A program made the position numbers and the translations under genes. From assembly GCF_035609205.1 (NCBI RefSeq), contig NZ_CP141184.1, forward strand, positions 744,001 to 808,000: a DNA stretch of 64,000 nucleotides. The letters run 5' to 3'. This stretch comes from Hymenobacter sp. GOD-10R. GTDB taxonomy: Bacteria > Bacteroidota > Bacteroidia > Cytophagales > Hymenobacteraceae. A model generated the notes under the pieces. It searched no databases. It was not told the DNA's origin and worked only from the letters and a program-made list of their open reading frames with translations. Shown piece by piece: positions 35,297 to 43,792 of this stretch; the stretch's first letter is position 1, and each line of letters starts with the position of its first letter.

Positions 35297-35987
35297 GGAA
35301 AAATAAAAATAGAGTGCAGATGACAAGCTTGTCTTGTCTGGCTGTTCGAACGTATATAGCGGCAATTTGTTCTTACCCAAAGTACCGTTGTAGATGAGCG
35401 AATAAGTTTATTTTTATTGTTAATTATCAATATTTTACACGTGTTAAGTTTTCTTTATCTGAATCAAAAGCCTAGGTAAGAAGAAGGCTTTTAACCAAAA
35501 AAATATGCTTTTTGCTTAGCCTCGTGTGAATTGATATTATACAATTTATTACATCCTTATATCGAGTTGATAATCAACTATATCTTGGTTTGACGCATAA
35601 TGGATTTATGAAAAAGTAGCTCAACCATATAGCAGGTGCTTAAATCGTACTTGATAACACAACAGTAACAAGATCAGAGAGCCTTAAAAGCCACAAAGTT
35701 GTAGAGCTTAGCGGTCCTAGAAAGTAAAGAGACACCCGATTGGCATTACCTGAAAGGACAAGATCTTGTATACCTTTTTGTGTAGAATTAACCAGCTAGT
35801 TGTTCCTATCTGCGCCTATGTAATGTAGCCTGCTTACATTGACCTCACTCCGTCTATTCTGGTTTAGCTAGTTCAACCTCCTAGGTTAGGGCACAGGCTG
35901 GCAAGAAGCGAGTGGTGTGTAGTATCAGAGCCTGTTGGCAATAAGTCCGCAGTGAGAAACCCGGAGAAAGCCAAACGACTAAGCGTA
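35297..35987. other. AT-rich region without a recognised gene
   Basis: About 690 bp, clearly more AT-rich than the surroundings, with short palindromes such as TTGATAATCAA but no coding frame, RNA gene or transposon end that I can support. It lies between the DUF892 gene and the tRNA-Leu/HNH locus. Confidence 0.5.
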
Positions 35988-36041
35988 AAAGAGAAAGAGG
36001 CCGTTGGTTCTGCTGTCAGAACCAACGGCCTCTTTCTCTTT
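35988..36041 (-). terminator. Terminator downstream of tRNA-Leu
   Basis: AAAGAGAAAGAGGCCGTTGG and its complement CCAACGGCCTCTTTCTCTTT extend to a near-perfect 24-bp stem around GCTGTC. Confidence 0.85.
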
Positions 36042-36062
36042 CAGAGGTCTTGTGACCTCGTC

Positions 36063-36145
36063 GTACCAGAGACGGGAATCGAACCCGTACGCCTATTCGG
36101 CAAGGGATTTTAAGTCCCTCGTGTCTACCTGTTCCACCACTCCGG
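36063..36145 (-). tRNA. tRNA-Leu (anticodon TAA)
   Basis: 83 nt on the minus strand. The acceptor GCCGGAG pairs with CTCTGGT (two G-T wobbles). The anticodon stem GGGAC/... encloses the loop CTTAAAA, giving anticodon TAA. A long variable arm of about 15 bases and the T-arm CGGGTTCGATTCCCG are present; CCA is not encoded. The 5' half overlaps the end of the HNH reading frame. Confidence 0.93.
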
Positions 36146-36620
36146 CCTGTACCCTGTGCTGATTCTTGCCCCGGTAAGAAGAAGTCTGCGCGTGACAATT
36201 AGGGCAAAGTAACTGTAAATTTTCTATTCTATGGTCATTATTGCGACCATTTATGTGGTGTAACTCTAAGGGAATCGGCTGGCCACGCCATTCGCGTAAC
36301 CCGCAGCCTTCACAACAGTGCTCTTTTACAGACTCTTTCAGCAACCGGTTGCGCAAACCATGCATGAACTTATAAGGAGAATTTTCTACTAGAATAGAAG
36401 CTAATGGTTTACACTTACCAAACTTTCGATAGCGTGATCCACTGTTCCAACTTTGGCCTGTGAAGTGGCTGGTATCTAATTGCAGTGCAGCAATACGTGT
36501 CTGCACCGTTTTATAGTTACCTCCAGCAGGCACCAACCCTAATCGTACGATTACTTGAGCAATAGACAAGCTTTGCGATACTACTTCGCAGAACTGTACG
36601 TCGGGTACTTTCGGCGGCAT
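36093..36620 (-). CDS. HNH homing-type endonuclease, 3' end inside tRNA-Leu
   Basis: 175 residues from the ATG at 36620. The N-terminal part has a HTH-like LSIAQVIVRLGLVPAGGNYKTVQ and the LDTSHFTGQSWN motif typical of homing/phage HNH proteins. The nuclease has HCCEGCGLREW, LELHHINGRNND, and LQLLCPNCHAQTSSYRGKN: two CxxC pairs and the His-His-Asn core. The expected end is at about YRGKN; the last ~22 residues and stop lie within tRNA-Leu (36145-36093). It probably cuts DNA at a site near or in the tRNA. A terminator after tRNA-Gly separates it from that gene. Confidence 0.82.
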   Translation of the reverse strand: MPPKVPDVQFCEVVSQSLSIAQVIVRLGLVPAGGNYKTVQTRIAALQLDTSHFTGQSWNSGSRYRKFGKCKPLASILVENSPYKFMHGLRNRLLKESVKEHCCEGCGLREWRGQPIPLELHHINGRNNDHRIENLQLLCPNCHAQTSSYRGKNQHRVQAGVVEQVDTRDLKSLAE

Positions 36621-36708
36621 AGCTGAAGTTGCTCGATGCAGAAAATTACTGCTGACGAAGGTAGACACCGAAAATAATAGGTTGCCTCTACCTTTTTTGA
36701 AGTAAAAA

Positions 36709-36743
36709 CAAAAAAGACGTTGCTTTTCGGCAACGTCTTTTTT
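36709..36743 (-). terminator. Terminator after tRNA-Gly
   Basis: AAAAAAGACGTTGC with GCAACGTCTTTTTT around CCGAAAA on the minus strand. Confidence 0.85.
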
Positions 36744-36745
36744 GT

Positions 36746-36821
36746 TGGAGCGGGAGACGAGGTTCGAACTCGCGACCTCGACCTTGGCAAGGTCGCGCTC
36801 TACCAACTGAGCTACTCTCGC
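36746..36821 (-). tRNA. tRNA-Gly (anticodon GCC)
   Basis: 76 nt including an encoded CCA. D-arm GCTCAGTTGGTAGAGC, anticodon stem CGACC/GGTCG with loop TTGCCAA (anticodon GCC), T-arm GCGAGTTCGAACCTCGT. The acceptor stem GCGAGAG/CTCCCGC has an A-C mismatch at position 4-69. Confidence 0.93.
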
Positions 36822-37030
36822 TTATCGTCCGCGTTACTGCGGTGGCGAATGGTGTTGCAAAGGTACACTGGTTTTTCTTTCTGTCAAGAGGTAGCGCTAA
36901 AAAAAGACAGAAAAAATTATTCAAAAAACGCTTCTAGCTCATAATCAGGGCCTTTTTTTACTTTCCTCTGTGCTGCCCGTAGCAGAAATGTGCCGTTAGT
37001 GTTTCTGCTACGGACAGCATGAGGGCAAGC

Positions 37031-39823
37031 TTACTTGCCGCCAAGTGCTAGCTTTAGCTCATTGAGCTTAAGCAAAGCATCGATGGGGGTGAGCGTATTC
37101 ACGTCGAGGTGTTGGAGCAAGTCGCGCACGCGCTCCAGAGCGGGGTCGGCAGGCTCGAACATGCTGAGCTGCAAGCTAGGACGTGGTGCCGTAGCTACCG
37201 CCGCGGCAGGTTGTGGCCGCGGGCCACGGGCTGTCTGAGTGTCTGTTGCTTGTCCGTGCAGGGGTACTACTTTGCCTTCGGCTTCGGCAGGCTGGACCTC
37301 CAAACCAACTAGCACATCGTCAAATTCCGTGGGGCCATCTTCAAAACTGCTGGTGGCGCGCTCCTGCTCCAAGTGGTGCATGATTTCGTTGGCCCGTAGC
37401 ACCACAGCCGTCGGCATACCCGCCATGCGCGCCACGTGGATGCCGAAGCTATGCTCGGAGCCGCCTTCTACCAGCTTACGCATGAATAGGATACGTCCGT
37501 CGGCTTCTTTCACCGCCACGTTGAAGTTGCGCACACGCGGGCAGTCTTCGGCGAGCTGGTTGAGTTCGTGGTAGTGCGTGGCGAAGAGGGTTTTGGCTTT
37601 GGCCTTCGGGTTGTTATGCAAATGCTCTACAATAGCCCAGGCAATGCTGATGCCGTCGTAAGTACTGGTGCCGCGCCCAATTTCGTCCATCAGCACAAGA
37701 CTGCGATCAGAAAGGTTGTTGAGGATGCTGGCCGTTTCGGTCATCTCCACCATAAAGGTGCTTTCGCCCTTGCTGAGATTGTCGGAAGCACCTACGCGGG
37801 TGAAGATTTTGTCGATTACGCCAATCGTAGCCGCTTCGGCGGGAACGAAGGAGCCAATCTGCGCCAGGAGCACAATGAGGGCAGTCTGACGCAGCAGCGC
37901 AGATTTGCCGGCCATGTTCGGCCCTGTAATCACGACGATTTGCTGCTCCTCTTGGTCGAGGCGGATGTCGTTGGGAATGTAGGTCTCACCAGGCGGGAGC
38001 TGGCGCTCAATGACGGGGTGGCGCCCCTGCTTGATATCAAGCAGGGTGCTGTCGTCTATCACCGGCTTCACGTAGCTGTACTGGCGCGCCGTCGTGGCGA
38101 AGCTAGCTAGGCAGTCGGTAACGCCAATGGCGCGGGCGTTCTGCTGGATTTGGGGCACGAAGTCCATAGCCAGCAGTACCAAGTCGTTGTAGATCTGCTG
38201 CTCCAAGACAAACAAGCGGTCTTCGGCGTGGAGAATTTTCTCTTCGTACGTCTTCAGCTCCTCGGTGATGTAGCGCTCCGCATTGACCAAGGTTTGCTTC
38301 CGAATCCAGGAGCTAGGTACCTTGTTCTTATGCGCGTTCGATACTTCGAGGTAGTAGCCAAATACCTTATTGTACGCTACTTTCAAGGACGAAATACCAG
38401 TATTCTGCTGTTCGCGCTGCTGAATTTGCAACAAGTAGTCTTTGCCCGAGAAGGCAATGTTGCGCAGCTCATCGAGCTCTTTGTCAACGCCGTCGTTCAA
38501 CACATTGCCTTGGTTGGTGAGCAACGGAGCGTCGGGCTTGATCTTGGCCTTGATTTCTTCGCGCAAAGAAGCGCACGGATTTAGCTGATCCGCAGCTTTT
38601 TGCAGAGCTCGGATGCCTGAGCTAGCTAGTAGGACGCGCATCGGCTCGATAGCATCAAGGGCGCGGCTCAGTTGCAGCAGTTCCCGCGGGTTCACGCGGC
38701 GTACGGCCACCTTGGAGATAAGGCGCTCTAGGTCATTGATTTGGCGCAAGTGCTGCGTGAGCTGACCTAGCAGTTCATCATCTTGCAGGAGCGCATCCAC
38801 CGTGTCGAGGCGACGTTGGATCTGGGCCGGCTCTTTAAGCGGCAACACCACCCACTTGCGTAGCAGACGGGCACCCATAGGCGTTACCGTTTGGTCGAGA
38901 ATGTCGATGAGCGGTACGCCGCCCACGTGCTGCGGGACCACCAGCTCCAGGTTACGCACCGTGAAGCGGTCGAGCCACACGTACTTATCTTCTTCCAGGC
39001 GCCCAATGCCGGCAATGTGGCCGATGTCGGTGTGCTTGGTTTCGGCGAGGTAGTGCAGGATGCAGCCGGCTGCCGTAATGCCCTCGCGCAGACCATCAAT
39101 GCCGAAACCCTTGAGTGACGTGGTTTTGAAGTGGCGCGTGAGCGTATCGTGGGCGTAGTCGAAGCCGAAAACCCACTCGTCTAAGGCATAGTGGCAGTAA
39201 TCAGGACCGAAATGTTGTTCAAACTCATTACGGCTTTTCTTACAGAAGAGAACCTCCGCCGGGGCAAAGTTTTGCAGGAGCTTACCTAGGTACGCCCGGT
39301 CGCCCTGCGCCACCAGGAATTCGCCGGTGCTGATGTCGAGGAAGGAAATGCCTGCTTCCTGCTTGCCGAAGTGAATGGCGCACAAGTAATTGTTGCTCTT
39401 GCGCTCCAGTACGTTGTCGTTGAACGACACCCCCGGCGTAACCAGTTCAGTGATACCACGCTTCACTAAGCCTTTAGCGAGCTTCGGGTCTTCGAGCTGG
39501 TCGCAGATGGCCACGCGCTGCCCAGCCCGCACGAGCTTAGGCAGGTGCGTATCGAGGGAATGGTGGGGAAAGCCAGCCAAAGGCGTTTCGGACGGGGTAC
39601 CGGCGCCGCGCTTGGTCAGCACAATATCTAGGATGCGGCTCGTGGTAACGGCATCTTCACCGAAGGTTTCGTAAAAGTCGCCCACACGGAATAGGATGAG
39701 CGCGCCCGGATGCTGCTGCTTGAGGGCGTAATATTGCTTCATGAGCGGCGTATCGATCACCGGGGCGGGACCGAGCGTGCCGTGCATGGGAATAGGCTTC
39801 TTAGGGGTCGTACTGGTTTTCAC
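37031..39823 (-). CDS. mutS: DNA mismatch repair protein MutS
   Basis: 930 residues, full length. It recognises mismatches and starts repair together with MutL. The N-terminal domain has [14 protein letters not shown] with the mismatch-contact Phe-x-Glu. Domains II-IV follow (lever and clamp regions, [20 protein letters not shown]). The ATPase has Walker A GPNMAGKS near 635, [12 protein letters not shown], Walker [17 protein letters not shown] and the FATHYHEL loop. The C-terminal part carries the dimerisation helix-turn-helix and the tail with a beta-clamp-like QLSMF. Divergent from the TrmH-type gene; a short MutS homologue lies at 4930-6246. Confidence 0.97.
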   Translation of the reverse strand: MKTSTTPKKPIPMHGTLGPAPVIDTPLMKQYYALKQQHPGALILFRVGDFYETFGEDAVTTSRILDIVLTKRGAGTPSETPLAGFPHHSLDTHLPKLVRAGQRVAICDQLEDPKLAKGLVKRGITELVTPGVSFNDNVLERKSNNYLCAIHFGKQEAGISFLDISTGEFLVAQGDRAYLGKLLQNFAPAEVLFCKKSRNEFEQHFGPDYCHYALDEWVFGFDYAHDTLTRHFKTTSLKGFGIDGLREGITAAGCILHYLAETKHTDIGHIAGIGRLEEDKYVWLDRFTVRNLELVVPQHVGGVPLIDILDQTVTPMGARLLRKWVVLPLKEPAQIQRRLDTVDALLQDDELLGQLTQHLRQINDLERLISKVAVRRVNPRELLQLSRALDAIEPMRVLLASSGIRALQKAADQLNPCASLREEIKAKIKPDAPLLTNQGNVLNDGVDKELDELRNIAFSGKDYLLQIQQREQQNTGISSLKVAYNKVFGYYLEVSNAHKNKVPSSWIRKQTLVNAERYITEELKTYEEKILHAEDRLFVLEQQIYNDLVLLAMDFVPQIQQNARAIGVTDCLASFATTARQYSYVKPVIDDSTLLDIKQGRHPVIERQLPPGETYIPNDIRLDQEEQQIVVITGPNMAGKSALLRQTALIVLLAQIGSFVPAEAATIGVIDKIFTRVGASDNLSKGESTFMVEMTETASILNNLSDRSLVLMDEIGRGTSTYDGISIAWAIVEHLHNNPKAKAKTLFATHYHELNQLAEDCPRVRNFNVAVKEADGRILFMRKLVEGGSEHSFGIHVARMAGMPTAVVLRANEIMHHLEQERATSSFEDGPTEFDDVLVGLEVQPAEAEGKVVPLHGQATDTQTARGPRPQPAAAVATAPRPSLQLSMFEPADPALERVRDLLQHLDVNTLTPIDALLKLNELKLALGGK

Positions 39824-39933
39824 GAGCAGGAATGACGGAAGTGGAACGGCGAAAACGCTAGAAGGGCACAGTTCACCAGATCCAGTAAGCTAGGTTCTAA
39901 TTTGTCGATGGCAGCCACACCGGAGCGCCTTCC

Positions 39934-39941
39934 TACCTTTG
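39934..39941 (+). promoter_or_regulatory. TAnnTTTG -7 box of the RNA methyltransferase gene
   Basis: TACCTTTG ends three bases before an ATG at 39945. The apparent TTG start at 39939 lies within this box. The start site would put ATG 39945 or ATG 39960 at or just after the 5' end. Confidence 0.6.
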
Positions 39942-39944
39942 CAT

Positions 39945-40484
39945 ATGCGCAAACTCACCATGGAAGAACTGAACCGACTGACGGTGACAGACTTCAAAAA
40001 TACGCAAAAATTCCCCCTCACCCTCGTGCTCGATAACGTGCGGAGCCTACATAATGTGGGCGCCGCTTTCCGCACCGCCGACGCGTTTGCCATCGAGAAA
40101 ATTTGGCTCTGTGGCATCACTGGTCGGCCGCCCCAACGCGAGATTACCAAAACAGCCCTCGGGAGCACCGAATCGGTGACGTGGGAGTACGCTCTAACCA
40201 CGGCCGAGGCTATTCAGCAGCTAAAAGCAGCCGGCTATGTGGTGGTGGCAGTCGAGCAAACCGATCAAAGCCAAGCGCTGACCACGTTCTTGCCCGATCC
40301 GGCGCGGCGCTATGCCTTGGTGATGGGCAACGAGGTGTTCGGCGTGGAAGATGAAGTATTAGCCTTGTGTGATGCCGCCGTCGAGATTCCACAGTTTGGG
40401 ACCAAACATTCGCTCAATGTGTCGGTAGCAGCCGGGGTAGTGCTGTGGGATTTCTTGATAAAAATGGGCTTGGCTACGTCCTAG
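39945..40484 (+). CDS. TrmH/SpoU-family RNA methyltransferase
   Basis: 179 residues from the ATG at 39945; ATG at 39960 (MEELNRL) is a possible start given the overlapping promoter box. SPOUT fold with motif 1 LVLDNVRSLHNVGAAFRTADAF, motif 2 YALVMGNEVFGVEDEVL and motif 3 CDAAVEIPQFGTKHSLNVSVAAGVVLWDF, which form the SAM-binding knot. Probably 2'-O-methylates a tRNA or rRNA ribose; the target cannot be told. Divergent from mutS. Confidence 0.9.
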   Translation: MRKLTMEELNRLTVTDFKNTQKFPLTLVLDNVRSLHNVGAAFRTADAFAIEKIWLCGITGRPPQREITKTALGSTESVTWEYALTTAEAIQQLKAAGYVVVAVEQTDQSQALTTFLPDPARRYALVMGNEVFGVEDEVLALCDAAVEIPQFGTKHSLNVSVAAGVVLWDFLIKMGLATS

Positions 40485-40788
40485 CTTGTGTTAGAAGAAC
40501 CTAGGTTTGCCTTAAAGAGCATCCCACCAGGGTGCACCACAGTTTGCCCCAACTTTTGCGTTCGATAGAGCTAGCTGGTGAGTGTATGTTGTTACTGTTA
40601 ACTAGAGGGTATTTGGCAGAAATACAGGCTGACTTACGCCTGTTTGGTAATGCCCTTTGCAGTTGATAATAAATCAATTGTAAAAAACAGTGGCTGCATA
40701 ATTCTTCCGCAGTAACTGCGTAGCTTTGAAGATAAGCTCCCTTGATAAACCTAGCCCCACCTTTCTACTTTACTTCTTGCCTTATTAT
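40485..40788. other. Intergenic region before the first M36 protease
   Basis: About 300 bp. It holds the TAGCTTTG box at 40721-40728 and a 60-base leader; nothing else identified. Confidence 0.45.
40721..40728 (+). promoter_or_regulatory. TAnnTTTG -7 box of M36 protease 1
   Basis: TAGCTTTG, with 60 bases from the box end to the ATG at 40789. The same spacing (54) is found for the next two paralogues. Confidence 0.6.
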
Positions 40789-43431
40789 ATGAATAAAGCC
40801 TTTACCAAGCCCGCTTCTCGTGCGCTGGTTCTCGCCGCGTTGCTGGCCGCGCCCGGACTGGCAGGAGCCCAGACGACTCCGCTAAGTAGCGCGCTGAATC
40901 AGTTTGGGAGCCAACGCAGCAAGCTAGGTCTTAGCGAAACAGACTTGACTAATCCGGCTGTTACCTCTTCCTATACAGAGCCTAGCTCGGGCGTAACGCA
41001 CGTGTACTTGCGGCAGCGTTACCAAGGCATTGAAGTATATGGCGCCGAAGCTGATCTGCACCTCAACCAGGCGAATAAACTGGTGAGCATGCACAGCAAC
41101 TTTGTAGCGGGCGTGGCAGCGCAGGCGCGTGCTTCCACAACACCTACCTTGTCGCCTACGCAAGCGGTAGCTGCTGCTGCCAAAGTCCTGAACCTAGCTT
41201 CGCCAAGCGGCCTGACGATAGAAAAGGACGGTCAGCCCGCTACGGGCTTGGTCTTCAACGAAGGTGGTATTTCGCTGGAAAAGATTCCAGTGAAGCTCAT
41301 GTACCAAGCAAGGCCTAGCGGCGAGCTAGTGCTGGTGTGGGACGTGACCATTGCCCCCAAACAAAGCAATCATTACTGGAACGTGCGTGTGGATGCGGCC
41401 ACCGGCCAATTGGTCGATAAGACCGACTACACGGTATCGGAGCCAGTAAGCTTTGCCGACCTCGCACAGCGAAGCCTAGCTACCGCCGCTTGGCCCGCCC
41501 CCGTTACGGCGGCCAAAACAGCGACGCCGAACAGCTACGGGGTGTGGCCGATCACCGTTGAGAGTCCTATCCACGGAGCCCGCGCCGTGGTAACGAATCC
41601 GGCCGATGCTACCTACTCACCCTTTGGCTGGCACGACACCAACGGCGTAGCCGGGGCTGATTATACCATCACCCGCGGCAACAACGTGTACGCGTACGAA
41701 GACCGCTCGAAGCGGGACACGCCTGGCTATAGCCCCAACGGAGGCGCAGATTTGATCTTTGATTTTCCCTTCGATCAAAATCTGGCGGCTCAGACGAATC
41801 AAGACGCAGCCATCACGAACTTGTTCTACTGGAACAACCTCATGCACGACGTGATGGCCTACAAAGGCTTCGACGAGGCGAGCGGCAACTTCCAGTCGAG
41901 AAACTACACGGGAGCTGGCGCTGGCCAAGATTATGTGCAGGCCGAAGCGCAGGATGGTAGTGACGTCAACAACGCCAACTTCTCCACGCCTAACGACGGC
42001 TCCCGCCCGCGCATGCAGATGTTTCTGTGGCCTGGCATTGTGCGCGCAACCCTTACCGTGATTTCTCCGGCTTCTGTAGCTGGCACGTACGCGGGCATCA
42101 ATGCTAGCTTCGGCCGCAAGCTTTCGGCTACCACGCCACTCACCGGCAACTTGGTGCTCGTAAACGACGGCGCCGCTTCCACCCTAGGCTGCACGGCACC
42201 ATTCACGAATGCGGCGGCGGTCAGCGGCAACATCGCCGTGGTAGACCGGGGCACTTGTGACTTTACACAGAAGGTGCGCAATGCCCAAACGGCGGGCGCG
42301 AAAGCCGTCATTGTCATTAATAACATAGCGGGCGACCCGTATGCTATGGGAGGTGCCGACACTATTGGGGTGAAAATCCCGTCCCTGATGATTTCGCTGA
42401 CTGATGGCAACAGGCTAAAAGCTAGCTTGAACACGGGTGCGTCGGTGGCGGTTTCGGTGCTGGGCAGCATACCGCCTCCCGACCGCGATGGTGACTACGA
42501 CAATGGGGTTATGGCGCACGAATACGGGCACGGTATTTCCACCCGTCTGACCGGCGGCCCAGCCAACTCTAGCTGTCTTCCCAATGACACTGGCTACGAG
42601 ACGATGGGAGAGGGCTGGAGCGACTTCTTTGGCCTATGGATGACTACCAAGCCCGGCGACAAAGGCGAGACAGCGCGTGGGGTTGGGACGTATCTTTCTT
42701 TCGAATCACCTACCGACCTAGGTATTCGCAGCAAACCGTATTCTACGGATTTTACTGTTAACAATTATACCTATGCGCAGCTCGGTACGACTGGTGGTAA
42801 GTTCAGCGAAACTCACGCAGTGGGAGAGGTGTGGGCAGCCATGCTCTGGGACCTAAACTGGGCCTTAGTTAGGAAATACGGCTACAACGCTGATCTGAAA
42901 GGAGCAACCGGTGGCAACAACATCGCCTTGAAGCTGGTGCTCGATGGGTGCAAGTTGCAGCCCTGCACTCCTGGCTTCGTAGATGGCCGCAATGCTATTC
43001 TAAAGGCCGATACCCTGTACAACAAAGCCGCTAATGCTCCCCTGATTTGGCAGGTGTTTGCCCGCCGAGGCCTAGGTTATAGCGCGGTGCAAGGCTCCAG
43101 CAAAAGCGTGAACGACAACACCGCCGCCTTCGACTTGCCCGCCAACGTGCTTGCCACGCAAAAGCAGCTCAGCGAAGATGTGTTGGCTGTGTACCCCAAC
43201 CCTGCTAATAGCCAGCTCACCGTGCGCACGCTGATTAGCAGCCGCACGCCCGTGCAGGTTTCCTTGCTAACCGTACTGGGTACTGAACTGCAGAAAACCG
43301 AAGTGCCAGCCGCCAAAATGCAGCAAGAAGGTCTGCAGCTAAACACTACTTCATTAGCCGCGGGCCTTTATCTGGTGAAAATCAGCACGTCTGATGGTGT
43401 GGTCACAAAGAAAATATTAGTGCAGCACTAA
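40789..43431 (+). CDS. M36 fungalysin-type metalloprotease with T9SS type A sorting domain (paralogue 1)
   Basis: 880 residues from the ATG at 40789. A signal peptide (RALVLAALLAAPGLAGA) precedes an FTP-type propeptide with VTHVYLRQRYQGIEVYGAEADLHL. The M36 catalytic domain has LFYWNNLMHDVMAYKGFDE, the zinc site HEYGH at about 577-581, and the third ligand in MGEGWSDFFGLW. A protease-associated (PA) domain (GCTAPFTNAAAVSGNIAVVDRGTCDF) is inserted before the zinc site. The end, VYPNPANSQLTVRT..GLYLVKISTSDG..KKILVQH, is the T9SS type A sorting signal. A secreted peptidase for protein digestion. First of three tandem copies. Confidence 0.93.
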   Translation: MNKAFTKPASRALVLAALLAAPGLAGAQTTPLSSALNQFGSQRSKLGLSETDLTNPAVTSSYTEPSSGVTHVYLRQRYQGIEVYGAEADLHLNQANKLVSMHSNFVAGVAAQARASTTPTLSPTQAVAAAAKVLNLASPSGLTIEKDGQPATGLVFNEGGISLEKIPVKLMYQARPSGELVLVWDVTIAPKQSNHYWNVRVDAATGQLVDKTDYTVSEPVSFADLAQRSLATAAWPAPVTAAKTATPNSYGVWPITVESPIHGARAVVTNPADATYSPFGWHDTNGVAGADYTITRGNNVYAYEDRSKRDTPGYSPNGGADLIFDFPFDQNLAAQTNQDAAITNLFYWNNLMHDVMAYKGFDEASGNFQSRNYTGAGAGQDYVQAEAQDGSDVNNANFSTPNDGSRPRMQMFLWPGIVRATLTVISPASVAGTYAGINASFGRKLSATTPLTGNLVLVNDGAASTLGCTAPFTNAAAVSGNIAVVDRGTCDFTQKVRNAQTAGAKAVIVINNIAGDPYAMGGADTIGVKIPSLMISLTDGNRLKASLNTGASVAVSVLGSIPPPDRDGDYDNGVMAHEYGHGISTRLTGGPANSSCLPNDTGYETMGEGWSDFFGLWMTTKPGDKGETARGVGTYLSFESPTDLGIRSKPYSTDFTVNNYTYAQLGTTGGKFSETHAVGEVWAAMLWDLNWALVRKYGYNADLKGATGGNNIALKLVLDGCKLQPCTPGFVDGRNAILKADTLYNKAANAPLIWQVFARRGLGYSAVQGSSKSVNDNTAAFDLPANVLATQKQLSEDVLAVYPNPANSQLTVRTLISSRTPVQVSLLTVLGTELQKTEVPAAKMQQEGLQLNTTSLAAGLYLVKISTSDGVVTKKILVQH

Positions 43432-43476
43432 AAAAACGAGTCCTCGCAGCGTAGTAAGCGCTGCGTTGGAACTAGA

Positions 43477-43521
43477 CGAAACGCCCCATCCAGCTATACC
43501 AAGCTAGGTGGGGCGTTTTGT
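43477..43521 (+). terminator. Terminator after M36 protease 1
   Basis: AAACGCCCC with GGGGCGTTTTG around an inner AGCT pairing; T-rich end. Confidence 0.8.
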
Positions 43522-43792
43522 TTGAATAGCTGGAAGATGATTTAGGTACTACGCAGATTATCTGCTGTTAACGTGCGGATAGGATAGAATATTAGCAGGG
43601 CTTCATGGCGGGAGCAGATAGGGACAAATGGCGCAGGATACCGATGGAAAACTAATATTATAATTATACTATATAAATAAAAGACTGAATTATGTTCAGA
43701 AATAAGTTTCTCGGTGTCACGATTCATATATAGATTTGGACAGCAGCCTTTCCTTAGCGCTGCCCCTAATCTGTCCCCTCTTACAACCTTCT
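43522..43792. other. Intergenic region before the second M36 protease
   Basis: AT-rich gap holding the TAGATTTG box; no other feature recognised. Confidence 0.4.
43731..43738 (+). promoter_or_regulatory. TAnnTTTG -7 box of M36 protease 2
   Basis: TAGATTTG with a TTTC about 20 bases upstream as a weak -33. The ATG at 43793 follows 54 bases after the box. Confidence 0.6.

Noticed and set aside
36063..36145. Integration att site with a prophage
   Set aside because: No second copy of the tRNA-Leu 3' end, integrase or phage genes in the window; the HNH gene alone does not make a prophage.
37568..38110. A 180-residue plus-strand frame
   Set aside because: Antisense to the ATPase part of mutS; no motif of its own.
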